Assembly: GCF_030268965.1 (NCBI RefSeq)
Contig: NZ_BSSE01000015.1
Span: forward strand, 1-64,000
DNA: 64,000 bases
DNA from: Microtetraspora sp. NBRC 16547
Lineage (GTDB): Bacteria; Actinomycetota; Actinomycetes; Streptosporangiales; Streptosporangiaceae
Direction: 5' to 3'
Of this stretch, positions 1 to 8,576 are shown one piece after another. Each line of letters begins with the position of its first letter. Positions within the stretch are counted from its first letter, which is position 1. A program made the translations under genes and the position numbers. Below the pieces are notes generated by a model. It did no database searches, was not told the DNA's origin, and saw only the letters and a program-made list of their open reading frames with translations.

Positions 1-112
1 CGGCAAGTATCTGTGGGGTGGACACTTCTGGTCGGGGTCCTATTTCGCCGGATCAGTCGGCGGTGCACCGCTCACGGCAGTCAAGCAGTACATCGAGCAG
101 CAGCAACGCCCA

Positions 113-287
113 CTGTGACCTGTGGGTCTCGCGGAACAGCACCTCGCACACCTCGTAGGAGGTGTCCAGGCCGATCAGGTCAAGCAGTGTGAACGGTCCC
201 ATCGGCAGGCCGACGCCCCGCTTCATGGCGGCGCGCGCCCATCGTGCCGAGTCCCACCACACCGACAGTCGCAAACGTCTGCGCCAT
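113..287 (-). pseudogene. Remnant of a 3-hydroxyacyl-CoA (3-hydroxybutyryl-CoA) dehydrogenase gene
   Basis: Read on the minus strand from the ATG at 287, the first 18 residues are [18 protein letters not shown], the NAD-binding Rossmann start (GxGxxG) of this family. At about 232 the reading frame slips by one. The other frame then gives the family's C-terminal signature ([12 protein letters not shown], then LLDLIGLD and SYEVCEVLF) up to about 113. The roughly 200 residues that normally separate these pieces are missing, and the last helices after 113 are unrecognisable. This is therefore a gene gutted by an internal deletion, frameshifted and truncated, and not an expressed enzyme. Intact relatives reduce or oxidise 3-hydroxyacyl-CoA in fatty acid or butanoate metabolism. 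The two signatures are clear; the exact deletion boundary is approximate. Confidence 0.8.
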
Positions 288-355
288 GGCGTCAGCCTCG
301 CAGAGGGGTCCGATCCGGCAGAGGTCAGGCGGCCCGACCGGTAGGGTTGGCGGCT

Positions 356-1018
356 ATGCGGCTGGTCATCGCGCGGTGCAGCGTGGATTACGTGGGGAGG
401 CTGACGGCCCATCTGCCCATGGCGCCCCGCCTCATTCTGATCAAGGCGGACGGCAGCGTCAGCATCCACGCCGACGATCGGGCGTTCAAGCCGCTCAACT
501 GGATGAACCCCCCGTGCAAACTGCGCGAGGACGACGGCACCTGGACCGTGACGCACGGCAAGACCGGCGAGAAGCTCATTCTCACGATCGAGGACGTGCT
601 GCACGACTCCAGCCATGAGCTGGGCGTCGACCCCGGTCTCCAGAAAGACGGCGTGGAGGCGCATCTCCAGGAGCTGCTCGCCGAGCACATCACCACGCTC
701 GGCGACGGCTGGACGCTGATCCGCCGCGAATACATGACGGCCATCGGCCCGGTGGACATCCTGTGCCGGGACCATCTCGGCGGCACGGTCGCCGTGGAGA
801 TCAAGCGGCGCGGGGAGATCGACGGCGTCGAGCAGCTCACCCGCTACTTGGAGCTGCTCAACCGCGACCCGCTGCTCACCCCGGTCAAGGGCGTCTTCGC
901 GGCTCAGGAGATCAAGCCCCAGGCCCGGGTGCTGGCCGCCGACCGCGGCATCGACTGCGTCACCCTCGACTACGACACGCTGCGCGGCATCGAGCCGGAG
1001 AACCCGACGCTCTTCTAG
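356..1018 (+). CDS. nucS: Mismatch-specific endonuclease NucS (EndoMS)
   Basis: This 220-residue protein matches NucS, the nuclease that cuts both strands at mismatches and provides non-canonical mismatch repair in actinobacteria lacking MutS/MutL. The N-terminal half (starting [16 protein letters not shown]) is the dimerisation and DNA-binding domain. The C-terminal half is a RecB-like nuclease, with the catalytic pattern visible as D134 (in GPVDIL) and E148-x-K150 (in VEIKRRG), followed by EQLTRY. The C-terminal tail ends in NPTLF, which resembles the short motif that docks on the beta sliding clamp. The ATG at 356 is chosen because the open frame upstream does not resemble the family and this start gives the usual length. 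It probably stands alone, with a strong hairpin 105 bases downstream. Confidence 0.93.
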   Translation: MRLVIARCSVDYVGRLTAHLPMAPRLILIKADGSVSIHADDRAFKPLNWMNPPCKLREDDGTWTVTHGKTGEKLILTIEDVLHDSSHELGVDPGLQKDGVEAHLQELLAEHITTLGDGWTLIRREYMTAIGPVDILCRDHLGGTVAVEIKRRGEIDGVEQLTRYLELLNRDPLLTPVKGVFAAQEIKPQARVLAADRGIDCVTLDYDTLRGIEPENPTLF

Positions 1019-1122
1019 CGAGTTCTGGCTTCTCGCGAGCTCTGGCGAGCCTCTCCTGGAGCGGCTCCGGGGAATGGCTCCTTCCTGGAGGGCCACAGAG
1101 CCCCGTCGCCCTCCAAGAGCCG

Positions 1123-1150
1123 CGCGTGTCCACCGAACGGTGGACACGCG
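1123..1150. terminator. Perfect 12-bp hairpin between nucS and the first ABC operon
   Basis: Arms CGCGTGTCCACC (1123-1134) and GGTGGACACGCG (1139-1150) are perfectly complementary around a GAAC loop. There is no T-run on either side, so it is a GC-type hairpin as often seen at actinobacterial gene ends. It probably insulates nucS from the ABC operon. Confidence 0.55.
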
Positions 1151-1203
1151 GATTCATCCGTCCAGGGGTGTCCCATGGCAAATCGCAGATAGATCCTTAT
1201 GGC

Positions 1204-2037
1204 ATGACAAATGCCATTCAGGTCCGTGGACTGACCAAGCGGTACGGGGACGTACAGGCGGTCAAGGGCATCGACCTCGACATCAGGAGGGGCGAGGTCT
1301 TCGCCTTCCTCGGTCCCAACGGGGCGGGCAAGTCGACGACCGTGGAGATCCTGGAGGGGTACCGCAAGCGGGACGCGGGCGAGGTCTCGGTGCTCGGCGT
1401 CGACCCGGGCCGGCCGACCCGGGAATGGCGCTCCCGCATCGGCATCGTCCTGCAGACCGCGAACGACGCCGCCGAGCTGAGCGTGCGGGAGACGGTGCGC
1501 CACTTCGCGGGCTACTACCCGAACCCGAGGGACCCCGACGAGGCGATCGCCGCCGTGGGGCTGACGGAGAGCGCGAACAAGCGGGTCCGCCAGCTCTCCG
1601 GCGGGCAGCGGCGGCGGGTGGACGTCGCCCTCGGCGTCCTGGGCAACCCGGAGCTGATCTTCCTGGACGAGCCCACCACCGGTTTCGACCCCGAGGCCCG
1701 GCGGCAGTTCTGGGAGCTGATCGAGGGGCTGGCGCACACGGGCAGCACGATCGTGCTGACCACCCACTATCTGGACGAGGCCGAGGCGCTGGCCAACCGG
1801 GTCGCGGTCATCGCGGGCGGCCAGATCGTCGCGGAGGGCGAGCCCGCGACACTGGGCGGCCGGGCTACCGCGAAGGCCCACGTGATCTGGGACGAGGGCT
1901 CGGTCGAGACGGACACGCCGACCAAGACGGTCCTGGAACTCAGCCGCCGCTACGACGGGGAGGTCCCCGGCTTAGCCGTCACCCGTCCCACGCTCGAAGA
2001 CATCTATCTGAAGCTGATCGAGGCCCCCCGTGACTGA
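1204..2037 (+). CDS. ABC transporter ATP-binding protein (drug-export type)
   Basis: A 277-residue nucleotide-binding subunit of an ABC-2 type exporter. It shows Walker A GPNGAGKST near residue 40, signature LSGGQRRR, Walker B LIFLDEPTTGFDP and the switch histidine in TTHYLDEAE. The C-terminal 60 residues form the extra domain seen in DrrA/CcmA-like ATPases. It would power the permease encoded next, whose GTG start overlaps this stop by 8 bases. The ATG at 1204 (MTNAIQVRGLTKRYG) fits the family start; no strong ribosome-binding site precedes it. Genes 1204-4870 form one tightly overlapping operon ending in a kinase and regulator. The substrate is unknown. Confidence 0.92.
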   Translation: MTNAIQVRGLTKRYGDVQAVKGIDLDIRRGEVFAFLGPNGAGKSTTVEILEGYRKRDAGEVSVLGVDPGRPTREWRSRIGIVLQTANDAAELSVRETVRHFAGYYPNPRDPDEAIAAVGLTESANKRVRQLSGGQRRRVDVALGVLGNPELIFLDEPTTGFDPEARRQFWELIEGLAHTGSTIVLTTHYLDEAEALANRVAVIAGGQIVAEGEPATLGGRATAKAHVIWDEGSVETDTPTKTVLELSRRYDGEVPGLAVTRPTLEDIYLKLIEAPRD

Positions 2038-2881
2038 CACCGCCACCGGCACCGCCCCCAGCCGTACGACCGCCACGCGCGCGATGCCCTCCGCCCTGAA
2101 GCTGGGCCTGTCCCGGGGCATGGTGGAGACGAAGATGTTCTTCCGTGAGAAGGACGCCGTCGTGTTCACCTTCGCCTTCCCGATCATCCTGCTCATGCTG
2201 TTCGGGTCGATCTTCGCCGGCCCCCTGGAGGGATCCGGGGTCACCGTGTCGCAGCTCTACACGGCGGGGCTGATCGGGGCCGGCGTAATGGGCGCCGGCT
2301 TCCAGAGCCTCGGCATCGGCATCGCGGGCGACCGCGACGACGGCACGCTGAAGCGGCTGGCCGGAACGCCCATGCCGCGCAGCGCCTACTTCATCGGCAA
2401 AATCATCAACGTGCTGGTGATCGCGTTCCTGGAGGTCGTGATCCTGCTGGCCATCGGGGTCCTGATGTACGACCTGGACCTGCCCGGCCAGGTGTCGAGC
2501 TGGGTGACCTTCGCCTGGGTGTTCGTGCTCGGGGTCACCGCCGCGGCACTGCTGGGCACGGCGGTGAGCAGCCTGCCCCGCTCGGCGAAGAGCGCCGCCG
2601 CGGTCATCAGCATGCCGTTCGTGGTGCTGCAGTTCATCTCGGGGGTCTTCATCCCGTTCACCCAGATGCCCGAGTGGCTGATCAACATCGCCTCGGTGTT
2701 CCCGCTGAAGTGGATGTGCCAGGGGTTCCGCGCCGTCTTCCTCGGTGACGGCGGCGCCATGCTGGAGCTGACGAAGTCGTACGAACTGGACCGGGTGGCC
2801 CTGGTCCTTGGCGCTTGGGTGATCGGAGGCCTGGTTCTGTGCCTGACGACCTTCCGGTGGAAGGGCCGCCGCGACGGATGA
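2030..2881 (+). CDS. ABC-2 type transporter permease
   Basis: A 283-residue membrane protein with about six hydrophobic segments. The first follows a cytoplasmic N-terminal stretch (KDAVVFTFAFPIILLMLFG). A central cytoplasmic loop contains GDRDDGTLKRLAGTPM, the usual loop of ABC-2 (DrrB/YhhJ-like) permeases. The GTG start lies inside the end of the ATPase gene and the stop overlaps the kinase ATG (ATGA), so translation is probably coupled. It forms the export channel with the preceding ATPase; the exported compound cannot be told from sequence. Confidence 0.9.
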   Translation: MTDTATGTAPSRTTATRAMPSALKLGLSRGMVETKMFFREKDAVVFTFAFPIILLMLFGSIFAGPLEGSGVTVSQLYTAGLIGAGVMGAGFQSLGIGIAGDRDDGTLKRLAGTPMPRSAYFIGKIINVLVIAFLEVVILLAIGVLMYDLDLPGQVSSWVTFAWVFVLGVTAAALLGTAVSSLPRSAKSAAAVISMPFVVLQFISGVFIPFTQMPEWLINIASVFPLKWMCQGFRAVFLGDGGAMLELTKSYELDRVALVLGAWVIGGLVLCLTTFRWKGRRDG

Positions 2882-4245
2882 GCACGGGCGCGGCCCAGGC
2901 GCGGAGGCCCCTGTGGGGGCGGGCCGCCGCGCTGTTCAGGGTCAGGGCGTTCTTCGGGAAGCCCGGTGGCGAGGGCCTCCATGCCTGGGAGACCCTCCGC
3001 GGCTGGGAGACGCTGTACGCCCTGACGCTGGGCGTCGCGATCGCGTTCCTGTTCGTGGACGAGGACCTGTCCACGACGACCAGGATGGTCACGCTGGCGC
3101 TGTACGGCATCTGCGTGGCCGGCTACCTCCTCCTCGGCCGACCGGCGATCATGGAGGACGACGACGACAGCCGCCGCGGCCTGTCGTACGTGGGGCTGCT
3201 GATCGCATCCTTCGTCCCGGCCACGATCATCGCGCCCTCGTCGTCCTTCGCGCTGTTCGGGCTCTGCCCGCAGGCGTTCATGCTCCTGCGCAACCGATAC
3301 GCCCTTGGAGTGGTGCTGGTCCTGAACGCGGCGCCCGCCGTCAGGTTCGTCGCGGCCCCAGACGGGGGCGGGATGCTCGCCTTCGCCGCCATGATGCTGA
3401 TCGGCGTCACGTTCGCCGCAGTCCTCGGGCCGTGGATCAGGCGGATCATCCAACAGAGTGCCGAGCGCGCGCAGCTCATCGAGGAACTGTCCGCGAGCCG
3501 CGCCGAGATCGCCCGGCTGTCCGCCGAGCGCGGCGCGCTGACCGAGCGCGAACGGCTGGCCCGGGAGATCCACGACACGCTCGCACAGGGGTTCACCAGC
3601 ATCATCATGCTCGTCCAGGCGGCCGAGGCGCAGCCGGGGACGCAACCGGGATCGCGCCACCTGGCCCTCGCCGTACAGACCGCCAGGGAGAACCTGGCGG
3701 AGGCCCGCGCCCTCGTCGCGGCGCTCAGCCCGGCGCCCCTGGACGGCTCCACGCTGGACGAGGCGCTCCGGCGGCTCACCGCCAGGCTCGGCGAGGAACT
3801 GGGCATCCACACGACGTTCGCGGTCGAGGGCGCCTCCCGCGCGCTGCCCGCGAACACCGAGGTGGTGCTGGTCAGGGCGGCGCAGGAGGCCCTGGCCAAC
3901 GTCCGCAAGCACGCCGCCGCGTCGGCCGTCCAGGTTCGCGTCGAGTACGGCGCGACCGGCGTGACGCTGGTCGTCCGCGACAACGGCCGGGGACTCGGCC
4001 GGAGCCCACGCCCGGGGTACGGCCTGCGCACCATGCGCACCCGCGTCGAGCAGGAAGGCGGCACATTGACCGTCACCGACGTGACGTTCGTCACCAATGC
4101 GACGACCGCAGATGATGCGACGACCGCAATCGATGCGGCCGGCGGAGCCGGCACGGCGACCGCGCGACAGCCCGCGACCGGCACGACCGTGACCGTCACC
4201 CTGCCCGCGACGCCGCCGGCGCCCAGCTCCCGAGATGGAGAGTGA
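2878..4245 (+). CDS. Sensor histidine kinase, NarL/DesK type
   Basis: This 455-residue kinase has an N-terminal multi-pass membrane region (roughly residues 40-185), a coiled linker, a HisKA_3 dimerisation domain with phospho-acceptor H232 in REIHDTLAQGF, and a HATPase domain with NVRKHAAA (N box) and DNGRGLG (G1 box). Oddly, the last ATPase hairpin, normally a short turn, carries an inserted stretch of about 40 residues rich in Thr, Ala and Asp before the closing strand GTTVTVTLP. The ATG overlaps the permease stop and its own end overlaps the regulator start by 11 bases. It presumably senses membrane stress or the transporter substrate. Confidence 0.9.
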   Translation: MSTGAAQARRPLWGRAAALFRVRAFFGKPGGEGLHAWETLRGWETLYALTLGVAIAFLFVDEDLSTTTRMVTLALYGICVAGYLLLGRPAIMEDDDDSRRGLSYVGLLIASFVPATIIAPSSSFALFGLCPQAFMLLRNRYALGVVLVLNAAPAVRFVAAPDGGGMLAFAAMMLIGVTFAAVLGPWIRRIIQQSAERAQLIEELSASRAEIARLSAERGALTERERLAREIHDTLAQGFTSIIMLVQAAEAQPGTQPGSRHLALAVQTARENLAEARALVAALSPAPLDGSTLDEALRRLTARLGEELGIHTTFAVEGASRALPANTEVVLVRAAQEALANVRKHAAASAVQVRVEYGATGVTLVVRDNGRGLGRSPRPGYGLRTMRTRVEQEGGTLTVTDVTFVTNATTADDATTAIDAAGGAGTATARQPATGTTVTVTLPATPPAPSSRDGE

Positions 4246-4870
4246 TCTTCCCGTGGTTCGCCTGATGATCGTGGATGATCACCCCGTCGTGCGCGAGGGG
4301 TTGCGCGGCATGCTGGAGTCCGATCCCGGCGTCGACGTCGTCGGCGAGGCCGGATCGGGCGACGAGGCGGTGACCCGCGCCCGCGAGCTGCGCCCCGACG
4401 TCATCCTGATGGACCTACGCATGCCGTCGGGCGACGGCGTCAGCGCGACCACGCGGATCCTGGCGGAGCGCCCGGAGAGCCGGGTGATCGTCCTGACCAC
4501 GTACGAGACGGATCAGGACATCGTGCGCGCGGTCGAGGCAGGGGCGGCCGGATACCTGCTCAAGGACATCTCACGCGCCGACCTGCTCGCCGCCATCGCG
4601 TCGGCGTTGCGGGGCGAGACCGTGCTGGCGCCGTCCGTCGCCACCAAGCTCGTCACGCGCATGCGCGCGCCCGTCGCCGAGTCCCTCTCCAGGCGCGAGA
4701 CCGAGGTGCTCTCGCTCGTCGCACGGGGGCTGACAAACGCGGAGATCGGGACGGCGCTCTTCATCAGCGAGGCGACGGTGAAGACCCATCTGCTCCGCGT
4801 CTTCGCGAAACTCGGCGTGTCCGACCGCACCGCGGCCGTCACCACCGCGCTCGGCCGCGGTCTGCTCTGA
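4235..4870 (+). CDS. Response regulator, NarL/LuxR family
   Basis: A 211-residue regulator. The receiver domain shows the acidic pair in VDDHPVV, phosphorylation site D60 (VILMDLRMP) and the conserved switch and lysine region (TTYETD, LLKDIS). A C-terminal LuxR helix-turn-helix follows (LSRRETEVLSLVARGLTNAEIG, then EATVKTHLLRVFAKLGV). It is the partner of the kinase encoded just upstream and probably controls this ABC operon. A GTG at 4253 is an alternative start that would remove six residues before VRLMIVDDH. Confidence 0.92.
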   Translation: MESDLPVVRLMIVDDHPVVREGLRGMLESDPGVDVVGEAGSGDEAVTRARELRPDVILMDLRMPSGDGVSATTRILAERPESRVIVLTTYETDQDIVRAVEAGAAGYLLKDISRADLLAAIASALRGETVLAPSVATKLVTRMRAPVAESLSRRETEVLSLVARGLTNAEIGTALFISEATVKTHLLRVFAKLGVSDRTAAVTTALGRGLL

Positions 4871-4918
4871 GCCCGTCAGAACGTACGCGAAACAGCAAAC
4901 CAAGATCGAATAGAGGGT

Positions 4919-4942
4919 TGACTTGACGGCCTTGTCAAGACA
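4919..4942. promoter_or_regulatory. Candidate operator palindrome upstream of the TetR gene
   Basis: Two 9-base arms, TGACTTGAC (4919-4927) and GTCAAGACA (4934-4942), are inverted with one mismatch around GGCCTT. The site lies about 110 bases before the TetR start in an unusually AT-rich gap (4871-5054) that also holds TTTATAGATA-like sequence. Size and placement suit autoregulation by TetR; binding is inferred only. Confidence 0.45.
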
Positions 4943-5054
4943 CAGATCTTCCTTTCGGACGCCCGAAAGCGCTAATTTATAGATACTTTCGCATAAAGGA
5001 TCTTGCGTCCATAATGGTTTCTCCTGGGGGCTATTGACGGCGCGAGGTGAAGTA

Positions 5055-5660
5055 GTGGTGGGACGGGAATACCGGGGGATGTCGGCCGAGCAGCGACTGG
5101 CCGATCGAAGAGAGCGGTTGATCACTGCCGCATACACGTTGTTCGCCAATCCGGGCTTTCATGGCACGACGATCGAGCGGTTATGCGCGACCGCCCGCAT
5201 CTCGAACCGGGCGTTCTACGAGTGTTTCTCCGGCCGGGACGACCTCATGCGGGCGGTCTACGACCGGTGCGTGGAGGAGACGCTCGCGTCCGTGTCGGCG
5301 GCCATCGAGCAGGCGCCGCCCACACTGGACGACCGAATCGTGGCGGGCATCGGGGAGTACGTCCGGTTCGTGACCAAGGACGTGCGGCGGGCCCGCGTGA
5401 TGCACGTGGAGGTCCGCCGCGCGGGAGACGTGCTCAGCAGCGCGCGGCAGCGCTCGGTGCTGGAGTTCACCAAGGTGATCGAGCACGCCACCGACGACGT
5501 ACGGCACCGGCCCCCGCTGGAGCCGCACCTGCTCTCGCTCGGCCTGATCGGGGCCATCACGGAGCTGCTCATCGAATGGACGCTGACCGACCCGGCGCCG
5601 TCCGTGGACCGGCTGGTCGCCACGGCCATCCACATCTTCCGCAGCTCGTTCCTGGCCTGA
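5055..5660 (+). CDS. TetR/AcrR family transcriptional regulator
   Basis: About 201 residues. The N-terminal helix-turn-helix is clear: RRERLITAAYTLFANPGFHGTTIERLCATARISNRAFYECF matches the TetR domain in spacing and core residues. The C-terminal part is a variable helical ligand and dimer domain. The GTG at 5055 is preferred because GAGG (5044-5047) sits 7 bases before it. A TTG at 5034, GTG at 5058 and ATG at 5079 are possible alternatives. It sits alone between two convergent ABC/two-component operons and may regulate itself through the palindrome at 4919-4942. The ligand is unknown. Confidence 0.88.
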   Translation: MVGREYRGMSAEQRLADRRERLITAAYTLFANPGFHGTTIERLCATARISNRAFYECFSGRDDLMRAVYDRCVEETLASVSAAIEQAPPTLDDRIVAGIGEYVRFVTKDVRRARVMHVEVRRAGDVLSSARQRSVLEFTKVIEHATDDVRHRPPLEPHLLSLGLIGAITELLIEWTLTDPAPSVDRLVATAIHIFRSSFLA

Positions 5661-5678
5661 CCACCGCCCTGCCGGTGG
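5661..5678. terminator. Short hairpin between convergent genes
   Basis: CCACCG (5661-5666) pairs with CGGTGG (5673-5678) directly after the TetR stop and 15 bases from the stop of the opposing response regulator gene. It may act as a small bidirectional terminator; it lacks a T-run. Confidence 0.35.
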
Positions 5679-5693
5679 AGCGCGGAACGGCTT

Positions 5694-6287
5694 TCAGATC
5701 CATCCCATGTCCTGGGCGGCGCGGATCGCGGTGATGCGGTTTCCGGCCCCCAGCTTGCTGATGGCGTTGGACAGGTAGTTACGGACGGTCCCCTCGGTGA
5801 GGCGCAGCGATGCGGCGATCTGCGCCACCGACGCCCCCTTCGCCGCCAGGGCGAGGGCGTCGCGCTCCCGCTCGGTCAGCGGGCTCTCCCCCGCGGTCAT
5901 CGCGGCGGCCGCCATCTCCGGATCGAGATAGCGGCCGCCCGCGTGCACCTTGCGGATGGCGCCTGCCAGCTCCTCCGCCGACGCGTCCTTGGGCACGAAC
6001 CCGCGTACCCCGGCCGCGAGCGCGCGCCGCAGGTACCCGGGCCGCCCGAAGCTGGTCAGGATCAGCATCGCCCGGCCGGGCAGGCTCTCCGCCACGGAGA
6101 GCCCGTCCATCCCCGGCATCTCGACGTCCAGCACGAGCACGTCCGGCTCGTGGTCGCGTACGGCCTGGGCCACCAGATCGCCTCTGCCGACCTGGGCGAC
6201 GACCTCGATGTCGGCCTCAAGGCCGAGCAGCATGGCGATCGCCTGCCGGATGAGCCGCTCGTCGTCGGCGAGCAGAACGCGGATCAC
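5694..6287 (-). CDS. Response regulator, NarL/LuxR (DesR-like)
   Basis: A 197-residue regulator starting VIRVLLADDERLIRQ. The receiver has D54 (LVLDVEMPGMDG) as phospho-acceptor and the conserved Lys in FVPKDAS. The LuxR DNA-binding domain (LTERERDALALAAKGASVAQIAASL, then EGTVRNYLSNAISKLG) is close to the DesR branch. The GTG at 6287 overlaps the kinase stop by 4 bases (GTGA). It is the last gene of the ATPase, permease, kinase, regulator operon 9451-5694. Confidence 0.92.
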   Translation of the reverse strand: MIRVLLADDERLIRQAIAMLLGLEADIEVVAQVGRGDLVAQAVRDHEPDVLVLDVEMPGMDGLSVAESLPGRAMLILTSFGRPGYLRRALAAGVRGFVPKDASAEELAGAIRKVHAGGRYLDPEMAAAAMTAGESPLTERERDALALAAKGASVAQIAASLRLTEGTVRNYLSNAISKLGAGNRITAIRAAQDMGWI

Positions 6288-7465
6288 GCGCCCACCTCCA
6301 CCGGAAGCGGGGCGACCGCTCGCAGGACGAACTCGCCCGACCCCGTGGGCCGGGCTGTCAGCGTGCCTCCGACGGCCGCCAGGCGCTCTCCCATCCCGGC
6401 CAGGCCGCTTCCGATGTCCTCGACCGCCCGCCGCGTGACCCCGTCGTTGCGCACCTCGAGCACCGCCGCCTCCTCCGAATGGCGCACGGTGATGTCGCAC
6501 CGCGACGCCGAGCTGTGCCGCAGCACGTTTGTCGCCGCCTCGCGGACCACCCAGGCGAAAACAGGGGCCACGTCCTCCGGCACCTCCCTGTAGGGCAGGT
6601 GGAGGCGGCAGCTCACCCCCGCCGCCTCCAGCACCCCGCGCACCGCCGCCAACTCGGCGTTGAGGTCGAGCCGCCGGTAGCCGCGGACCGTCTCCCGCAG
6701 CTCGCGCAGCGCCGTACGGGCCAGGCCGCGGACCTCCGCCATCTCGTCCTTGGCCGCGGCGGCGTCGGCGTCGGACAGCCGTACGGCGAGCTCGCTCTTG
6801 ACCGCGATGGCCGAGAGCTGGTGGCCGACCAGGTCGTGCAGGTCGCGGGCGAACCGCAGCCGCTCCTCGGCCACGGCCAGCCGCGCCTGCGCCTCGCGTC
6901 CCGCGTGCGCCTCCTCGGCGAGCCGCCAAATCCACACCCAGAGCCGGTTGGTCCAGGGGAACAGGGCGCACATCGCCACGTAGTAGACGGTCACCCCCAC
7001 CACCAGGCCGGTGGTCGACGTGTCGCCCGGGAAAGCGGGGTCGTTACCGGCCAGCGTCGCGACGACGGCGAGCGGGGTCACCACCACGGCCGTGCCGGCC
7101 CCGAGCAGCACCGCGACCTTCCGCGACACCCCGACCGCGGCGATCGACAGCCACGCCAGTGGCACGAACCCCCATCCGGTCATCTGGGCGCCGCCCACGA
7201 CCATGAGAGCCACCGACAGGACACCCGAGACCACGATCTCGCGCCGGAACGGCCGATGGGACAGGATCGCGCCGGTCATGCGGACGAAGAGCCAGCTGAA
7301 CACCACCAGCCCGGCGAGGGCGGGCAGGACGCGATACCACTTGCTGACCTCCGTGCCCAGCCCACCGATGGTCATCAGGACCACGAGAAACCAGGCGACG
7401 ATCAGCGTCCCGATCAACGTCCATCGAACGACCTTGCGCGCGCGTCCTAGCCCATCAGCCACCAT
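6284..7465 (-). CDS. Sensor histidine kinase, DesK type
   Basis: A 393-residue kinase with about five membrane segments in the first 160 residues, a HisKA_3 domain with phospho-acceptor H210 (RDLHDLVGHQLSAI), and a HATPase domain containing EAATNVLRHS and GSGLAGMGERLAAVGG. It starts 10 bases after the permease gene ends and overlaps the regulator gene, so kinase and regulator are a cognate pair. The arrangement parallels the operon at 1204-4870. DesK-like kinases often sense membrane state; the signal here is unknown. Confidence 0.91.
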   Translation of the reverse strand: MVADGLGRARKVVRWTLIGTLIVAWFLVVLMTIGGLGTEVSKWYRVLPALAGLVVFSWLFVRMTGAILSHRPFRREIVVSGVLSVALMVVGGAQMTGWGFVPLAWLSIAAVGVSRKVAVLLGAGTAVVVTPLAVVATLAGNDPAFPGDTSTTGLVVGVTVYYVAMCALFPWTNRLWVWIWRLAEEAHAGREAQARLAVAEERLRFARDLHDLVGHQLSAIAVKSELAVRLSDADAAAAKDEMAEVRGLARTALRELRETVRGYRRLDLNAELAAVRGVLEAAGVSCRLHLPYREVPEDVAPVFAWVVREAATNVLRHSSASRCDITVRHSEEAAVLEVRNDGVTRRAVEDIGSGLAGMGERLAAVGGTLTARPTGSGEFVLRAVAPLPVEVGA

Positions 7466-7475
7466 TTACTCCACT

Positions 7476-8576
7476 TTATCGAGACGTGACCACGTCACGG
7501 AGCCGGACCCGCGCGCCGGTGCGCAGCACGGCCCGCTCGTAGATCCGGGCCGCCAGCAGCACGACGACGACGACGCCCGCGACCATCAGGCCGGCCGAGA
7601 TCAGGACCTGCCACAGCGGGACCTCCGCGGCCGCCGACCGCACCGGCATCACCATCGACGAGAACGGCGGGATGTACGAGACGATCGTGGCCACCAGGCT
7701 CGTGGGCTCCTTGACGGAGTAGAAGGCCACGCCGTACGACGCCATCATCGTCATGGTCATCGGGGTCAGCACGTTGCCGACCTCCTCCTGCCGGGAGACG
7801 AGCGACCCGAGCGCGGCGGCGAGCGCGGCGAAGAAGACGTAGCCGAGCACGAACCACACGCACACGCCGACCACGATCCCGGCCATCCCCGGCGGGAAGT
7901 CGACCGCCAACCCAGAGGCCAGCGCGCCGCCCAGACCCGCCACGAGGATCGCGACCAGGTTGATCATGCCGACCGCTCCCAGGCCGAGGATCTTGCCTCC
8001 GAGCAGCTGCCAGGGGCGTACCGACGTGAGAAGGATCTCGACGATCCGGCTGCCCTTCTCCTCGACCACGCCCATCGCGACCATCATGGGTGTACCGATG
8101 ATCAGCATGAAGAGCACGATCACCAGCACGACCGCGATGCCGGAGCGGGTCTTCTGGTACCGCGTGTCCGCGCCGACCGACTCCATGGAGAGTGGGGTGA
8201 TCTTCACGCCGGACGAGCCGATCTGGGCCTCGCGGTGGGCGCTCTGCAGCAGCAGGCCGAGCTGGTCGTCGATCGCGCCGTCGGTCAGCACCCTGGTCCC
8301 GCCGACGAGCGCGGCGTCCACGTCACCGTCGAGCACCGCTCGTTGAGCACCGGCCTCGTCGGCGTAGTCCTTCCACTCGATCTTCGTGTCTCCCCAGACC
8401 GGCAACCGCTCGGAGGCCACCAGGCCCACCTTGTACGAGTCCGGACCGCCCAGGACCTTGGGCGCGAACGAGATCGCCCCGACCAGCAGCACCATGATGA
8501 CGAGGCCGACGACGAATGCCTTCGACCGCACCTGGGTCCGGATCTCGCGTCCGGCCACCAACAACAGTCCGTTCAC
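7476..8576 (-). CDS. ABC-2 type transporter permease, NatB-like
   Basis: A 366-residue permease. It has one N-terminal membrane anchor (SKAFVVGLVIMVLLVGAISF), a long extracytoplasmic domain of about 140 residues, and five or so membrane segments at the C terminus beginning VVLVIVLFMLIIGTPMM. The motif VEEKGSRIVEILLTSVRPWQLLGGK is the conserved loop of NatB/YhaP-like exporters. The GTG start at 8576 overlaps the ATPase stop by 4 bases. It pairs with the preceding ATPase; sodium or lipid-active peptide export is typical of the family, but the substrate here is not known. Confidence 0.9.
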   Translation of the reverse strand: MNGLLLVAGREIRTQVRSKAFVVGLVIMVLLVGAISFAPKVLGGPDSYKVGLVASERLPVWGDTKIEWKDYADEAGAQRAVLDGDVDAALVGGTRVLTDGAIDDQLGLLLQSAHREAQIGSSGVKITPLSMESVGADTRYQKTRSGIAVVLVIVLFMLIIGTPMMVAMGVVEEKGSRIVEILLTSVRPWQLLGGKILGLGAVGMINLVAILVAGLGGALASGLAVDFPPGMAGIVVGVCVWFVLGYVFFAALAAALGSLVSRQEEVGNVLTPMTMTMMASYGVAFYSVKEPTSLVATIVSYIPPFSSMVMPVRSAAAEVPLWQVLISAGLMVAGVVVVVLLAARIYERAVLRTGARVRLRDVVTSR

